Assembly: GCF_004352825.1 (NCBI RefSeq)
Contig: NZ_SJRW01000002.1
Coordinates: 806,001-870,000 of the forward strand
DNA length: 64,000 nucleotides
From: Luteimonas arsenica
GTDB taxonomy: Bacteria; Pseudomonadota; Gammaproteobacteria; Xanthomonadales; Xanthomonadaceae
Direction: 5' to 3'
Shown: piece by piece, positions 37,489 through 46,300 of the stretch
Layout: each line of letters begins with the position of its first letter
How positions within the stretch are numbered: position 1 is the stretch's first letter
Notes under the pieces: model-generated
What the model was told of the DNA's origin: nothing
Database searches by the model: none
Seen by the model: the letters and a program-made list of their open reading frames with translations, nothing else
Position numbers and translations under genes: made by a program

Positions 37489-38025
37489 ATGAAGCGTGCA
37501 GTGCTGGTGGTGGTGGCGGGCCTGGTGGCCCCGGGGCTTGCGATGGCGGCGGTGGACTGCGGCAACCTGCCGGCGGGCGACGCGGCCGGGCAGCGCGTGA
37601 CCGTGCTAGCGCCGCTGGCGACCGAACTGGTGGCGCCGTCCTACATGCTCGGTGCCAACAGCGGCGTCCTTGGCCACGCCTATGACGAGTCACAGACCGT
37701 CGACGAGGTGCTGCTGCGCCGCCGCATCGAAAGCTGCCGCAACGTCGCCATCGCGGTCCCGGCCAGCGTCGCCGATCCGAACGACCCGGGCGCGTACAAG
37801 CCCAAGACCGAGTTCGACAACACGCCCTGGCGCTTCGACATGAACCAGAACGGCAAGCGCATGACCGCCGACGAGTTCGACGCCTGGATGAAGGCTCGCG
37901 GCGTGCGCGTCGCCCGCGGCAACGCTGCGCCCGCTGCTCCCGCGGCGGCGGCCGTGCCTGAGCTGCCGGAAGGCCAGCCTGCCGCGGCCGAACCGGCACC
38001 GGCTGCAGGCGACGGCGAGCCCTAA
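37489..38025 (+). CDS. Secreted protein of unknown function
   Basis: 178 residues, family not recognised. A signal peptide (MKRAVLVVVAGLVAPGLAMA) is followed by a compact domain with two cysteines (VDCGNLPAG; ESCRNVAIAVP). A short segment, DMNQNGKRMTADEFDAWM, loosely recalls an EF-hand loop but has one residue too many before the last acidic position. The last 50 residues are Ala/Pro/Glu-rich and likely disordered. Nineteen bases before a pseudouridine synthase gene, possibly co-transcribed. Confidence 0.7.
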   Translation: MKRAVLVVVAGLVAPGLAMAAVDCGNLPAGDAAGQRVTVLAPLATELVAPSYMLGANSGVLGHAYDESQTVDEVLLRRRIESCRNVAIAVPASVADPNDPGAYKPKTEFDNTPWRFDMNQNGKRMTADEFDAWMKARGVRVARGNAAPAAPAAAAVPELPEGQPAAAEPAPAAGDGEP

Positions 38026-38043
38026 GCCACGGCAGTCCGGCGC

Positions 38044-38781
38044 ATGGGCAGCCGCCACGGCTTGGCGCGCGCGCTGTCCAAGCGCGGCATCTGTTCGCGC
38101 AGCTGCGCCGAGACCTGGGTCCGCGAGGGCCGGGTGGCCGTCGATGGGCGCGCGGTGCGCGATCCCGAATACCCGGTGGACGTGGCCCATGCCCGCATCA
38201 GCGTCGACGGCGAAGCCGCCGGAGGCCCTGCGCCGCGACACCTGATGCTCAACAAGCCGCGCGGCCTGGTCACCACCGCCCGCGACGAGCGCGGCCGCGA
38301 CACCGTCTACCGCTGCTTCGACGGTGCAGGCCTGGGCTGGGTCGCGCCGGTCGGCCGCCTGGACCGGGCCAGCGAGGGCCTGCTGCTGTTCTGCAACGAC
38401 CCCGCCTGGGCCGCCGCCATCACCGATCCGGAGCGCGGTCCCGGGAAGACCTACCACGTGCAGGTCGATGGGCATCCGACGGCGGCGCTGCTGGCGGCGA
38501 TGCTGGCAGGCATCGACTCCGACGGCGAGACGCTGCGCGCGGCCTCGGTGCGGCCGCTGCGCGAGGGTGGCCGCAACGCCTGGCTGGAAGTCGTGCTGCA
38601 TGAAGGCCGCAACCGCCAGATCCGGCGCCTGATGGCGGCCTGCGACCTGGGCGTGCTGCGGCTGGTGCGAGTGGCGATCGGGCCGTTGGTCCTGGGCGAC
38701 CTCGCCAAGGGCGCGTGGCGACCCCTGACGGCGGAAGAAGTGGCGGCGCTGGTGCCGCCGACGCCTGCCGCCGCGGCTTGA
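38044..38781 (+). CDS. Pseudouridine synthase, RsuA/RluB/E/F family
   Basis: 245 residues. An S4 RNA-binding domain is at about 5-55 (LARALSKRGICSRSCAETWV), then the catalytic domain with Asp107 in VGRLDRASEGLLLF and the later RNRQIRRLMAACDLGVLRLV. It converts specific uridines of rRNA to pseudouridine; by sequence alone the site (16S or 23S) cannot be decided. Ends tail to tail with kbl, with a hairpin between. Confidence 0.88.
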   Translation: MGSRHGLARALSKRGICSRSCAETWVREGRVAVDGRAVRDPEYPVDVAHARISVDGEAAGGPAPRHLMLNKPRGLVTTARDERGRDTVYRCFDGAGLGWVAPVGRLDRASEGLLLFCNDPAWAAAITDPERGPGKTYHVQVDGHPTAALLAAMLAGIDSDGETLRAASVRPLREGGRNAWLEVVLHEGRNRQIRRLMAACDLGVLRLVRVAIGPLVLGDLAKGAWRPLTAEEVAALVPPTPAAAA

Positions 38782-38785
38782 ACAT

Positions 38786-38805
38786 GCCGGTGCGTGGGCA
38801 CCGGC
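38786..38805. terminator. Hairpin between convergent genes
   Basis: GCCGGTG (38786-38792) pairs with CACCGGC (38799-38805) around CGTGGG in the 51-base gap between the pseudouridine synthase gene and kbl. No T run. Confidence 0.35.
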
Positions 38806-38832
38806 GGGCGCATGCCCACCGGCGCCTTGCGG

Positions 38833-40026
38833 TCAGTCCTTGATGACGCCCAGCTCGCGACCGATGCGGGTGAAGGCATCGATCGCCCGGTCGAGGTGCT
38901 CGCGCGTATGCGCGGCCGACAGCTGGGTGCGGATGCGGGCCTGGCCCTTGGGCACGACCGGGAAGAAGAAGCCGATCGCGTAGATGCCTTCCTCGAGCAG
39001 GCGCCCGGCGAAGCGCTGCGCCAGCGGCGCGTCGTACAGCATCACCGGGCTGATCGGATGCACGCCGGGCTTGATGTCGAAGCCGGCGGCGGTCATGCGC
39101 TCGCGGAAATAGGCGGTGTTTTCCGCCAGCCGCTCGCGCAGCTCGCCGGCGGCATCGAGCATCTGGAAGGCCTTCGTCCCCGCGGCGACCACGTGCGGCG
39201 GCAGCGAGTTGGAAAACAGGTAGGGGCGCGAGCGCTGGCGCAGCAGCTCGATCACTTCCGACTTTGCCGTCGTGAAGCCGCCCAGCGCGCCGCCCATGGC
39301 CTTGCCGAGCGTGCCGGTGATGATGTCGATTTTCTCCAGCACGCCCTTCACCTCGGCCGAGCCGCGGCCGGTGGCGCCGAGGAAGCCGGTGGCGTGGCAT
39401 TCGTCGATGTGGACGAGCGCGTCGTACTTCGCCGCCAGCGCGGTGATCTCGTCGAGCGGCGCGATGAAGCCGTCCATCGAGAACACGCCGTCGGTGGTGA
39501 TCATGATCGTGCGCGCGCCGTCGACACGGGCCTGCTTGAGCTGCGCCTCCAGGTCGGCCATGTCGCAGTTGGCGTAGCGGTAGCGCTTGGCCTTGCACAG
39601 GCGCACGCCGTCGATGATCGAGGCGTGGTTGAGGGCGTCGGAGATGATCGCGTCTTCTTCGCCCAGCAGGGGCTCGAACAGGCCGCCGTTGGCGTCGAAG
39701 CAGGCGGCGTAGAGGATCGTGTCCTCCTTGCCGAAGAAGCCGGCGATGGTCTGCTCCAGCTCCTTGTGCAGGTCCTGGGTGCCGCAGATGAAGCGCACCG
39801 AGGCCATGCCGAAGCCGTGCGTGTCCAGCGCCTCGCGCGCGGCGGCGATGATGTCCGGGTGGTCGGCCAGGCCCAGGTAGTTGTTGGCGCAGAAGTTCAG
39901 CACCGTGCGCCCGTCGGCCAGGGTGATCTCGGCCGACTGCGGGCTGGTGATGACGCGCTCGGCCTTGAACAGGCCGGCGTCGCGGATCTCGTCGAGGGTG
40001 TCGGCGTAGCGCTGGGTCAGGGTCAT
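38833..40026 (-). CDS. kbl: Glycine C-acetyltransferase (2-amino-3-ketobutyrate CoA ligase)
   Basis: 397 residues, the usual length. A PLP enzyme that cleaves 2-amino-3-ketobutyrate with CoA to glycine and acetyl-CoA. Lys242 in [14 protein letters not shown] binds [15 protein letters not shown] holds the cofactor aspartate. Starts four bases after the tdh stop, so the pair forms a threonine degradation operon: tdh makes the unstable ketobutyrate, kbl consumes it. Confidence 0.96.
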   Translation of the reverse strand: MTLTQRYADTLDEIRDAGLFKAERVITSPQSAEITLADGRTVLNFCANNYLGLADHPDIIAAAREALDTHGFGMASVRFICGTQDLHKELEQTIAGFFGKEDTILYAACFDANGGLFEPLLGEEDAIISDALNHASIIDGVRLCKAKRYRYANCDMADLEAQLKQARVDGARTIMITTDGVFSMDGFIAPLDEITALAAKYDALVHIDECHATGFLGATGRGSAEVKGVLEKIDIITGTLGKAMGGALGGFTTAKSEVIELLRQRSRPYLFSNSLPPHVVAAGTKAFQMLDAAGELRERLAENTAYFRERMTAAGFDIKPGVHPISPVMLYDAPLAQRFAGRLLEEGIYAIGFFFPVVPKGQARIRTQLSAAHTREHLDRAIDAFTRIGRELGVIKD

Positions 40027-40030
40027 GGCG

Positions 40031-41089
40031 TCAGTTCCAGCTCAACACGACCTTGCCCGACTTGCCGCTTTCCATCAGGTCGAAGCCCTTCTGGAACTCG
40101 TCGGCCGGCAGCTGGTGGCTGAGCACCTTGTGCAGCGGGAAGCCCGAAAGCACGAGCTGGGTCATCTTGTACCAGGTCTCGTACATGCGCCGGCCGTAGA
40201 TGCCCTGCACGGTGAGGCCCTTGAAGATGATGCGGTCCCAGTCGATGCCCGCGCCCTTGGGCAGCAGGCCGAGCAGGGCGATCTTGCCGCCGTGGTACAT
40301 GCAATCGAGCATGTCGTTGAAGGCCGCCGGGTTGCCGCTCATCTCCAGGCCGACGTCGAAGCCGTCCATGTGCAGCTCCGACATCACCTCCTTGACCGAG
40401 GTCTTGCTGACGTTGACCACGCGGGTCGCGCCCATGTCGGCGGCCAGCTTCAGGCGGAAGTCGTTGACGTCGGTGACCACCACGTTGCGCGCGCCGATGT
40501 GCTTGCAGATGCCGGCGGCCATCACCCCGATCGGGCCGGCGCCGGTGATCAGCACGTCCTCGCCGACCACGTCGAACTCCAGCGCGCAGTGCGCGGCGTT
40601 GCCGTAGGGGTCGAAGAAGGCGGCCAATTCGCTCGGGATCTGGTCGGGGATCGGCCAAAGGTTGGTGGCCGGCATCACGATGTACTCGGCGAAGGCACCG
40701 TTGCGGTTGACGCCGATGCCGACCGTGTTCGGGCACAGGTGCTGCTTGCCGGCGCGGCAGTTGCGGCAGTGGCCGCAGACGATGTGGCCTTCGGCGGAGA
40801 CGCGCTGGCCGATCTCGTAGCCGGTCGCGCCGGGGCCGAGCTTGACCACGCGGCCGACGAACTCGTGGCCGATCACCAGGCCCTGCGGGATGGTGCGCTG
40901 CGCCCATTCGTCCCAGAGGTAGATGTGCAGGTCGGTGCCGCAGATCGCGGTCTTCTCCAGGCGGACCAGGACCTCGTTCGGGCCCGGCTCCGGCACGGGG
41001 ACTTCCTCCATCCAGATGCCCTTGGCGAGCTCGCGCTTGACCAGCGCCTTCATGGTGGTGGGGATGGTGGACTGCTGGGGCTGCGACAT
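40031..41089 (-). CDS. tdh: L-threonine 3-dehydrogenase
   Basis: 352 residues from the ATG at 41089; the internal ATG at 41053 (MKALVKREL) would give 340, close to the 341 of E. coli, so the first 12 residues may not be translated. Zinc medium-chain dehydrogenase: catalytic Cys50 in [17 protein letters not shown], structural zinc cysteines in [15 protein letters not shown], and the NAD motif [11 protein letters not shown]. It oxidises threonine to 2-amino-3-ketobutyrate, passed to Kbl. Confidence 0.96.
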   Translation of the reverse strand: MSQPQQSTIPTTMKALVKRELAKGIWMEEVPVPEPGPNEVLVRLEKTAICGTDLHIYLWDEWAQRTIPQGLVIGHEFVGRVVKLGPGATGYEIGQRVSAEGHIVCGHCRNCRAGKQHLCPNTVGIGVNRNGAFAEYIVMPATNLWPIPDQIPSELAAFFDPYGNAAHCALEFDVVGEDVLITGAGPIGVMAAGICKHIGARNVVVTDVNDFRLKLAADMGATRVVNVSKTSVKEVMSELHMDGFDVGLEMSGNPAAFNDMLDCMYHGGKIALLGLLPKGAGIDWDRIIFKGLTVQGIYGRRMYETWYKMTQLVLSGFPLHKVLSHQLPADEFQKGFDLMESGKSGKVVLSWN

Positions 41090-41118
41090 GGTTGGGCCGT
41101 CGGTGTGTCGAAGCGCCC

Positions 41119-41124
41119 ATTGTA
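41119..41124 (-). promoter_or_regulatory. Candidate -10 of the tdh-kbl operon
   Basis: TACAAT on the minus strand about 30 bases before the tdh ATG. The -35 is not clear in the GC-rich flank. Confidence 0.4.
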
Positions 41125-41224
41125 CCGCCGCCGGGCGCCGCGGCCGGGAGCGTGACCGCCGGCATTTGCGCCCGGCCGCCGCCCCGGCCTAAGGTTCCCG
41201 GCTGTCCAGACCACCGGGAATTCC

Positions 41225-43426
41225 ATGCGCATGCGTCCTGTCGCCGCGGCCCTTGCCGCCGCCCTCCTGCTGCCCGCCGCCGCCTCTGCCGACGAGGGCA
41301 TGTGGCTGCCGTCCCAGCTCCCGGAGGTCGAGTCGGCCATGCGCGGGGCCGGCTTCGAGGGCGATCCGAAGGATCTGTCGGACCTGTCGCGGCCGCCGAT
41401 GAGCGCCGTGGTCTCGCTGGGCGGCTGCACCGCCAGCTTCGTCTCCCCGCAGGGGCTGGTGGTGACCAACCACCACTGCGCCCACGGCGCGATCCAGCTG
41501 AATTCGACGCCGGAGAACAACCTGATCGTCAACGGCTTCAACGCCGCGACGATGGCCGACGAGCTGTCCGCCGGCCCCGGCGCCCGGGTGCTGGTGACCG
41601 ACCGCTTCGAGCGGATCACCGACCGCATCCTGGCTGACGCCCGCGGCAAGACCGGACGCGCCTACCATGACGCCGTCCAGGCCGCCTCCAAGGCCGCCGT
41701 GGCCGAGTGCGAGGCGGACGAGCCCGGCTACCGCTGCAGCGTGGCCGACATGTACTACGGCACCGATTTCCACCTGATCCGCCAGCTGGAGATCCGCGAC
41801 GTGCGGCTGGCCTATGCGCCGCCGGACGCGATCGGCAGCTACGGCGACGAGATCGACAACTTCATGTGGCCGCGGCACAGCGGCGATTTCACCTTCTACC
41901 GCGCCTACGTGGGCCCGGACGGCAAGCCGGCGGCGTATTCGCCGGACAACGTGCCCTACCGGCCGGCGGCGTGGCTGGAAGTGTCGACCGATCCGCTGGC
42001 CGAGGGCGATTTCGCCATGCTCGCCGGCTACCCGGGGCGCACCTTCCGCCACCGCACGGCGGCCGAGTTCGCCGACCAGGTGGAATGGCAGCTGCCCTCG
42101 CGCGTGGAGCTGATGACCGCGCTGCTGGCGGCGGTGGAGCGCGGCTCGGCCGGCGATGCCGATGCCCAGGTGCGGTACGCCGCCCAGGTCGCCAGCCTCA
42201 AGAACACCCTCAAGCGCGCCCAGGGCGAGCTGGACGGCCTGCGCCGCAGCAATGCCGTGGCCGGCCGCCGCGCCGAAGAAGCGGCGATGGCGAAGTGGCT
42301 GTCCGGCCAGCCGGACGCTGGCGCGACGCTTGCCGACATCGACGCTGCCGCCGACGTGATCGCCTCCGCCCGCGCCACCCGCGAGCGCGACCAGCTGTTC
42401 GGCCTGATGCAGGCGCAGACCCAGCTGCTGGGCGGTGCGATGCGGCTGCAGCGCCTGGCGCTGGAGCGCGGCAAGCCGGATGCCGAGCGTGAAAGCGGCT
42501 ATCAGCTGCGCGACGAGGCCCGGATCGAGGCCGCGTTGCGCCAGGCCCAGCGTCGCTACGCGCCCGCGGTGGAGCGCGCGATCCTGGCCGAACTGCTGGG
42601 CCGCCATGCGGCGCTGCCCGCGGAGCAGCGCGTGCCCGAGGTCGACGCCGTATTCGGCACGGATGCCACGACCATCGAAACCACGCTGGAATCGCTGTAC
42701 TCGGCCACCGCCCTGGCCGCCGAGGACGAGCGCCTGCGCCTGTTCGCCGCCGGGCCGGCGGAGGTCCAGGCCTCGACCGATCCCCTGATGCGCGCCGCGG
42801 CCACCCTGCAGCAGGCCATCCTCCGCTTCGAGGACGAGGACAAGGCCCGCGCCGGCGAGCTGCTGCGCCTGCGCCCGGCCTACATGCGCGGCATGATCGG
42901 CCACGCGCGCTCGCAGGGCAGGGCGGTCTACCCGGATGCCAACTCCACCCTGCGCGTGAGCTATGGCCGCATCGAGCGCCTGCAGCCGCGCGACGCGGTC
43001 AGCTGGTCGCCGCTGACCACCGTCGAGGGCATCGTCGAAAAGCACACCGGCGTGGCTCCGTTCGACGCCCCCGCGCCGCTGCTCGACGCCATCGTGCGCC
43101 GCGACTTCGGCGCCACCGTTGATCCCGGCCTGGGCACGCAGACGGTGAATTTCCTTACCAACCTCGACACCACCGGCGGCAACTCCGGCTCGCCGGTGAT
43201 GGACGCCCGCGGGCGGCTGGTCGGCCTGAATTTCGACAGCAACTGGCAGGCGGTCAGCGCCAGCTGGAAGTTCGACCCGCGCTACAAGCGCGCGATCCAC
43301 GTCGACGCCCGCTACCTGCGCTGGATCATGGCCCGCGTCTACCCCGCGCCGCAGCTGCTGCGCGAGATGGGCCTGCCGCTTGACGGCGCCGACCGGCCGG
43401 CGCCCGCCGCCGGCTCCGGCCGTTAG
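41225..43426 (+). CDS. S46 dipeptidyl peptidase, DPP11-like
   Basis: 733 residues with a signal peptide ending near 22 (AAASA-DE). S46 peptidases are periplasmic serine enzymes releasing dipeptides from peptide N-termini. The triad is visible: His in VVTNHHC (83/84), Asp211 in EIDNFMWPRH and Ser654 in GGNSGSPV. The specificity position in FDxNW is Ser672. In this family Arg or Ser at the position of P. gingivalis residue 673 is reported for DPP11 (Asp/Glu in P1) and Gly for DPP7. So this copy is predicted to prefer acidic P1 residues. Followed 52 bases on by a DPP7-like paralogue. Confidence 0.9.
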   Translation: MRMRPVAAALAAALLLPAAASADEGMWLPSQLPEVESAMRGAGFEGDPKDLSDLSRPPMSAVVSLGGCTASFVSPQGLVVTNHHCAHGAIQLNSTPENNLIVNGFNAATMADELSAGPGARVLVTDRFERITDRILADARGKTGRAYHDAVQAASKAAVAECEADEPGYRCSVADMYYGTDFHLIRQLEIRDVRLAYAPPDAIGSYGDEIDNFMWPRHSGDFTFYRAYVGPDGKPAAYSPDNVPYRPAAWLEVSTDPLAEGDFAMLAGYPGRTFRHRTAAEFADQVEWQLPSRVELMTALLAAVERGSAGDADAQVRYAAQVASLKNTLKRAQGELDGLRRSNAVAGRRAEEAAMAKWLSGQPDAGATLADIDAAADVIASARATRERDQLFGLMQAQTQLLGGAMRLQRLALERGKPDAERESGYQLRDEARIEAALRQAQRRYAPAVERAILAELLGRHAALPAEQRVPEVDAVFGTDATTIETTLESLYSATALAAEDERLRLFAAGPAEVQASTDPLMRAAATLQQAILRFEDEDKARAGELLRLRPAYMRGMIGHARSQGRAVYPDANSTLRVSYGRIERLQPRDAVSWSPLTTVEGIVEKHTGVAPFDAPAPLLDAIVRRDFGATVDPGLGTQTVNFLTNLDTTGGNSGSPVMDARGRLVGLNFDSNWQAVSASWKFDPRYKRAIHVDARYLRWIMARVYPAPQLLREMGLPLDGADRPAPAAGSGR

Positions 43427-43478
43427 ACTCCCGACCAGCCTTCCGCATCCCTCCCATCCGATCCAGGAAACCGAACTC

Positions 43479-45656
43479 ATGGGCAAGACCGTCCTCGCCG
43501 CCGCCGCCGCGGCCTTCGTGGCCGCCATCGCCAGTCCCGCTCCCGCGCAGGCGGGCGAGGGCATGTGGGTGCCGCAGCAGCTCCCCGAAATCTCCCAGCC
43601 GCTGAAGAAGGCGGGCCTCAAGCTCAAGCCCGAGCAGCTGGCCGACCTGACCGGCGACCCGCTGGGCGCCGTGGTCTCGCTGGGCGGCTGCACCGCCAGC
43701 TTCGTCTCGCCGCAGGGCCTGGTGGCGACCAACCACCACTGCGCCTACGGCGCGATCCAGCTGAACTCGACGCCCGAGAACAACCTGATGCGCGACGGCT
43801 TCTACGCCGCGGACATCGGCGACGAGATCAGCGCCGGTCCGACCTCGCGCATCTATGCGCTGGAGTCGATCGAGGACGTCACCGATCGCGTCCAGGCCGC
43901 CGTGGCCGGCGCCGCGGATGCCATCGGCCGCACCAACGCGCTCGACGCCATCGAGAAGTCCCTGGTCGCGCAGTGCGAGGCCGACGCCGGCTACCGCTGC
44001 CGCCTGTACAGCTTCGCAGGCGGCAACACCTACCGCCTGTTCAAGAACCTCGAGATCCAGGACGTGCGCCTGGTGTACGCGCCCCAGGGCAGCGTCGGCG
44101 CCTATGGCGGCGAGGTCGACAACTGGATGTGGCCGCGGCACACCGGCGACTTCGCCTTCTACCGCGCCTACGTCGGCAAGGACGGCAAGCCGGCGGCCTA
44201 TGCCGAGGACAACGTGCCCTACCAGCCCAAGCGCTGGCTGAAGTTCGCCGACAAGCCGCTGGGCGCGGGCGACTTCGTGATGGTCGCGGGCTACCCGGGG
44301 CGCACCGCGCGCTACGCCCTGGCCAGCGAGTTCCAGGACACCCAGGACTGGCAGTACCCGACCATCGTCCGCCACTACAAGGCGCTGCAGAAGATGGTGG
44401 CCGAGGCCGGCAAGGCGAACCCGGACATCGAGGTGAAGTACGCCAGCACCATGCGCGGCTGGGAGAACGTCTACAAGAACTACGACAGCCAGCTGGCCGG
44501 CTTCCAGCGCACGAACGCCATGGCCACCAAGGAACGCGAGGAGGCCGAGGTGCTGGCCTGGGCGAAGGCGCAGGGCGAGGCGGGGCAGCCGGTGCTGGAC
44601 GCCCACGCCAGGCTGCTCGAGCTCAACGAAGTCGCCCGCGCCACCCGTGACCGCGACCTGGTGTTCAGCCAGTTCAACGGCACCGGCCTGCTCTCGACCG
44701 CGATCCGCGGCTACCGCCTGGCGATCGAGCGCGAGAAACCCGACGCCGAGCGCGAGCAGGGCTACCAGGAGCGCGACCTGCCGACGCTGGAAGGCGCCGT
44801 GCGCCAGATGGATCGCCGCTACGTGCCGGAGATGGATCGCGGCCTGCAGCGCTACTGGCTGGACCAGTACGCGAAGCTGCCGGAAGGCCAGCGCATCGAG
44901 GCCCTGGATACGTGGCTGGGCGGCAGTGACAGCAAAGCCATCGACGGCGCGCTCGACCGCCTCGGCCGCAGCGAACTGGCCGACGGCACCGAGGCGCGCC
45001 TGAAGTGGCTGCGGGCCGACCGCAAGGCCTTCGAGGCCAGCAAGGATCCGGCGATCCGCTACGCGGTGGCGGTGATGCCGACCCTGCTCGCGCAGGAGGA
45101 GGAGCGCAAGGCCCGCGCCGGCGACGCGCTGCTGGCGCGCCCGGTGTTCCTGCAGGCGGTGGCCGACTACAAGGCCAGCCAGGGCGAGTTCGTCTATCCC
45201 GACGCCAACTCCTCGCTGCGCATCACCTTCGGCAACGTCAAGCCCTACACCAAACTTGATGGCACGCCGCAGAAGCCGTTCACCGTGCTCGAGGAAATCC
45301 CGGCCAAGGACACCGGCGAGGATCCCTTCGACGCGCCCAAGGCGCTGCTCGAGGCGATCGCCGCCAAGCGCCACGGCGGCCTGCAGGACCGCCGCCTGAA
45401 ATCGGTGCCGGTGAACTTCCTCGCCGACCTCGACATCACCGGCGGCAACTCCGGCTCGCCGGTGCTCGACGCGCAGGGCAAGCTGGTCGGCCTGGCCTTC
45501 GACGGGAACTGGGAATCGGTGGCCTCGAACTGGGTCTTCGACCCGGTGATGACGCGCATGATCTCGGTCGACCAGCGCTACATGCGCTGGATCATGCAGG
45601 AGGTCTACCCGGCGCCGCGCGTGCTCGCCGAACTCGGCCTGGAGCCGAAGCGGTGA
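43479..45656 (+). CDS. S46 dipeptidyl peptidase, DPP7-like
   Basis: 725 residues from the ATG at 43479 (AGGAAA site upstream). Signal peptide to about 26 (PAPAQA-GE). Same architecture as its neighbour: VATNHHC, EVDNWMWPRH and catalytic Ser658 in GGNSGSPV. The specificity residue in FDGNW is Gly676, as in DPP7 and Pseudoxanthomonas DAP BII, which accept hydrophobic P1 residues. With the preceding gene it probably forms a periplasmic peptide-utilisation pair. The stop overlaps the next gene as GTGA. Confidence 0.92.
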   Translation: MGKTVLAAAAAAFVAAIASPAPAQAGEGMWVPQQLPEISQPLKKAGLKLKPEQLADLTGDPLGAVVSLGGCTASFVSPQGLVATNHHCAYGAIQLNSTPENNLMRDGFYAADIGDEISAGPTSRIYALESIEDVTDRVQAAVAGAADAIGRTNALDAIEKSLVAQCEADAGYRCRLYSFAGGNTYRLFKNLEIQDVRLVYAPQGSVGAYGGEVDNWMWPRHTGDFAFYRAYVGKDGKPAAYAEDNVPYQPKRWLKFADKPLGAGDFVMVAGYPGRTARYALASEFQDTQDWQYPTIVRHYKALQKMVAEAGKANPDIEVKYASTMRGWENVYKNYDSQLAGFQRTNAMATKEREEAEVLAWAKAQGEAGQPVLDAHARLLELNEVARATRDRDLVFSQFNGTGLLSTAIRGYRLAIEREKPDAEREQGYQERDLPTLEGAVRQMDRRYVPEMDRGLQRYWLDQYAKLPEGQRIEALDTWLGGSDSKAIDGALDRLGRSELADGTEARLKWLRADRKAFEASKDPAIRYAVAVMPTLLAQEEERKARAGDALLARPVFLQAVADYKASQGEFVYPDANSSLRITFGNVKPYTKLDGTPQKPFTVLEEIPAKDTGEDPFDAPKALLEAIAAKRHGGLQDRRLKSVPVNFLADLDITGGNSGSPVLDAQGKLVGLAFDGNWESVASNWVFDPVMTRMISVDQRYMRWIMQEVYPAPRVLAELGLEPKR

Positions 45657-46297
45657 GGATCCTGCTGGCGCGCCACGGCGAGACCGACTGGAACCGCGAG
45701 GGCCGCTACCAGGGGCAGGAGGACATCCCGCTCTCGGACACCGGCGTCAAGCAGGCGCTGCGGCTGGCCGAGCGGCTGCACGACGTGCGCATCGACCGCG
45801 CCGTGGCTTCGCCGCTCAGCCGCGCCTACGACACCGCGCGCCTGGCCCTGGGCGAGGCGCGCGCGGACATGCTCGAAGTCGACCAGGGCCTGATGGAGAT
45901 CGCGCACGGGACGTGGGAAGGCAAGCTCGCCAGCGAGATCCGCGAGTCCGACCCGGAACGCCTCGCGGCCTGGCGCGACACGCCCGACAAGGTGCAGATG
46001 CCCGGCGGCGAGTCGCTGAAGAAGGTGCTGGAGCGCGCCTGGCCGGCGTTCGCCAACGCCTGCGAAGGGCTCGGGCCGGAGGACACCCTGCTGGTGGTCT
46101 CGCACGACGCGGTCAACCGCGTGCTGCTGTGCCGGGTGCTGGGTCTGCCGCTGTTCCGGCTGTGGACCTTCCGCCAGGCGCCGGCCACGCTCAACCTGCT
46201 TGAAGGCGCGGAGCCCGGCAGCCTGGAATTGGTGCGGCTGAACGACTGCGCCCACCACACCCTGCTGTTCGGCGAAGCGGTGCACCGGGCGCTCTGA
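45653..46297 (+). CDS. Histidine phosphatase family protein (phosphoglycerate mutase-like)
   Basis: 214 residues from a GTG that overlaps the S46 gene stop by four bases. The signature LARHGETDWN has catalytic His8, and SHDAVNRV holds the second histidine. The length suits cofactor-independent-looking phosphatases of the GpmB/CobC/PhoE group, which are mostly phosphatases rather than true mutases; the substrate is not predictable. Only 3 bases separate it from folC, so a role in a folate or nucleotide phosphate step is conceivable but unproven. Confidence 0.85.
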   Translation: MRILLARHGETDWNREGRYQGQEDIPLSDTGVKQALRLAERLHDVRIDRAVASPLSRAYDTARLALGEARADMLEVDQGLMEIAHGTWEGKLASEIRESDPERLAAWRDTPDKVQMPGGESLKKVLERAWPAFANACEGLGPEDTLLVVSHDAVNRVLLCRVLGLPLFRLWTFRQAPATLNLLEGAEPGSLELVRLNDCAHHTLLFGEAVHRAL

Positions 46298-46300
46298 AGC

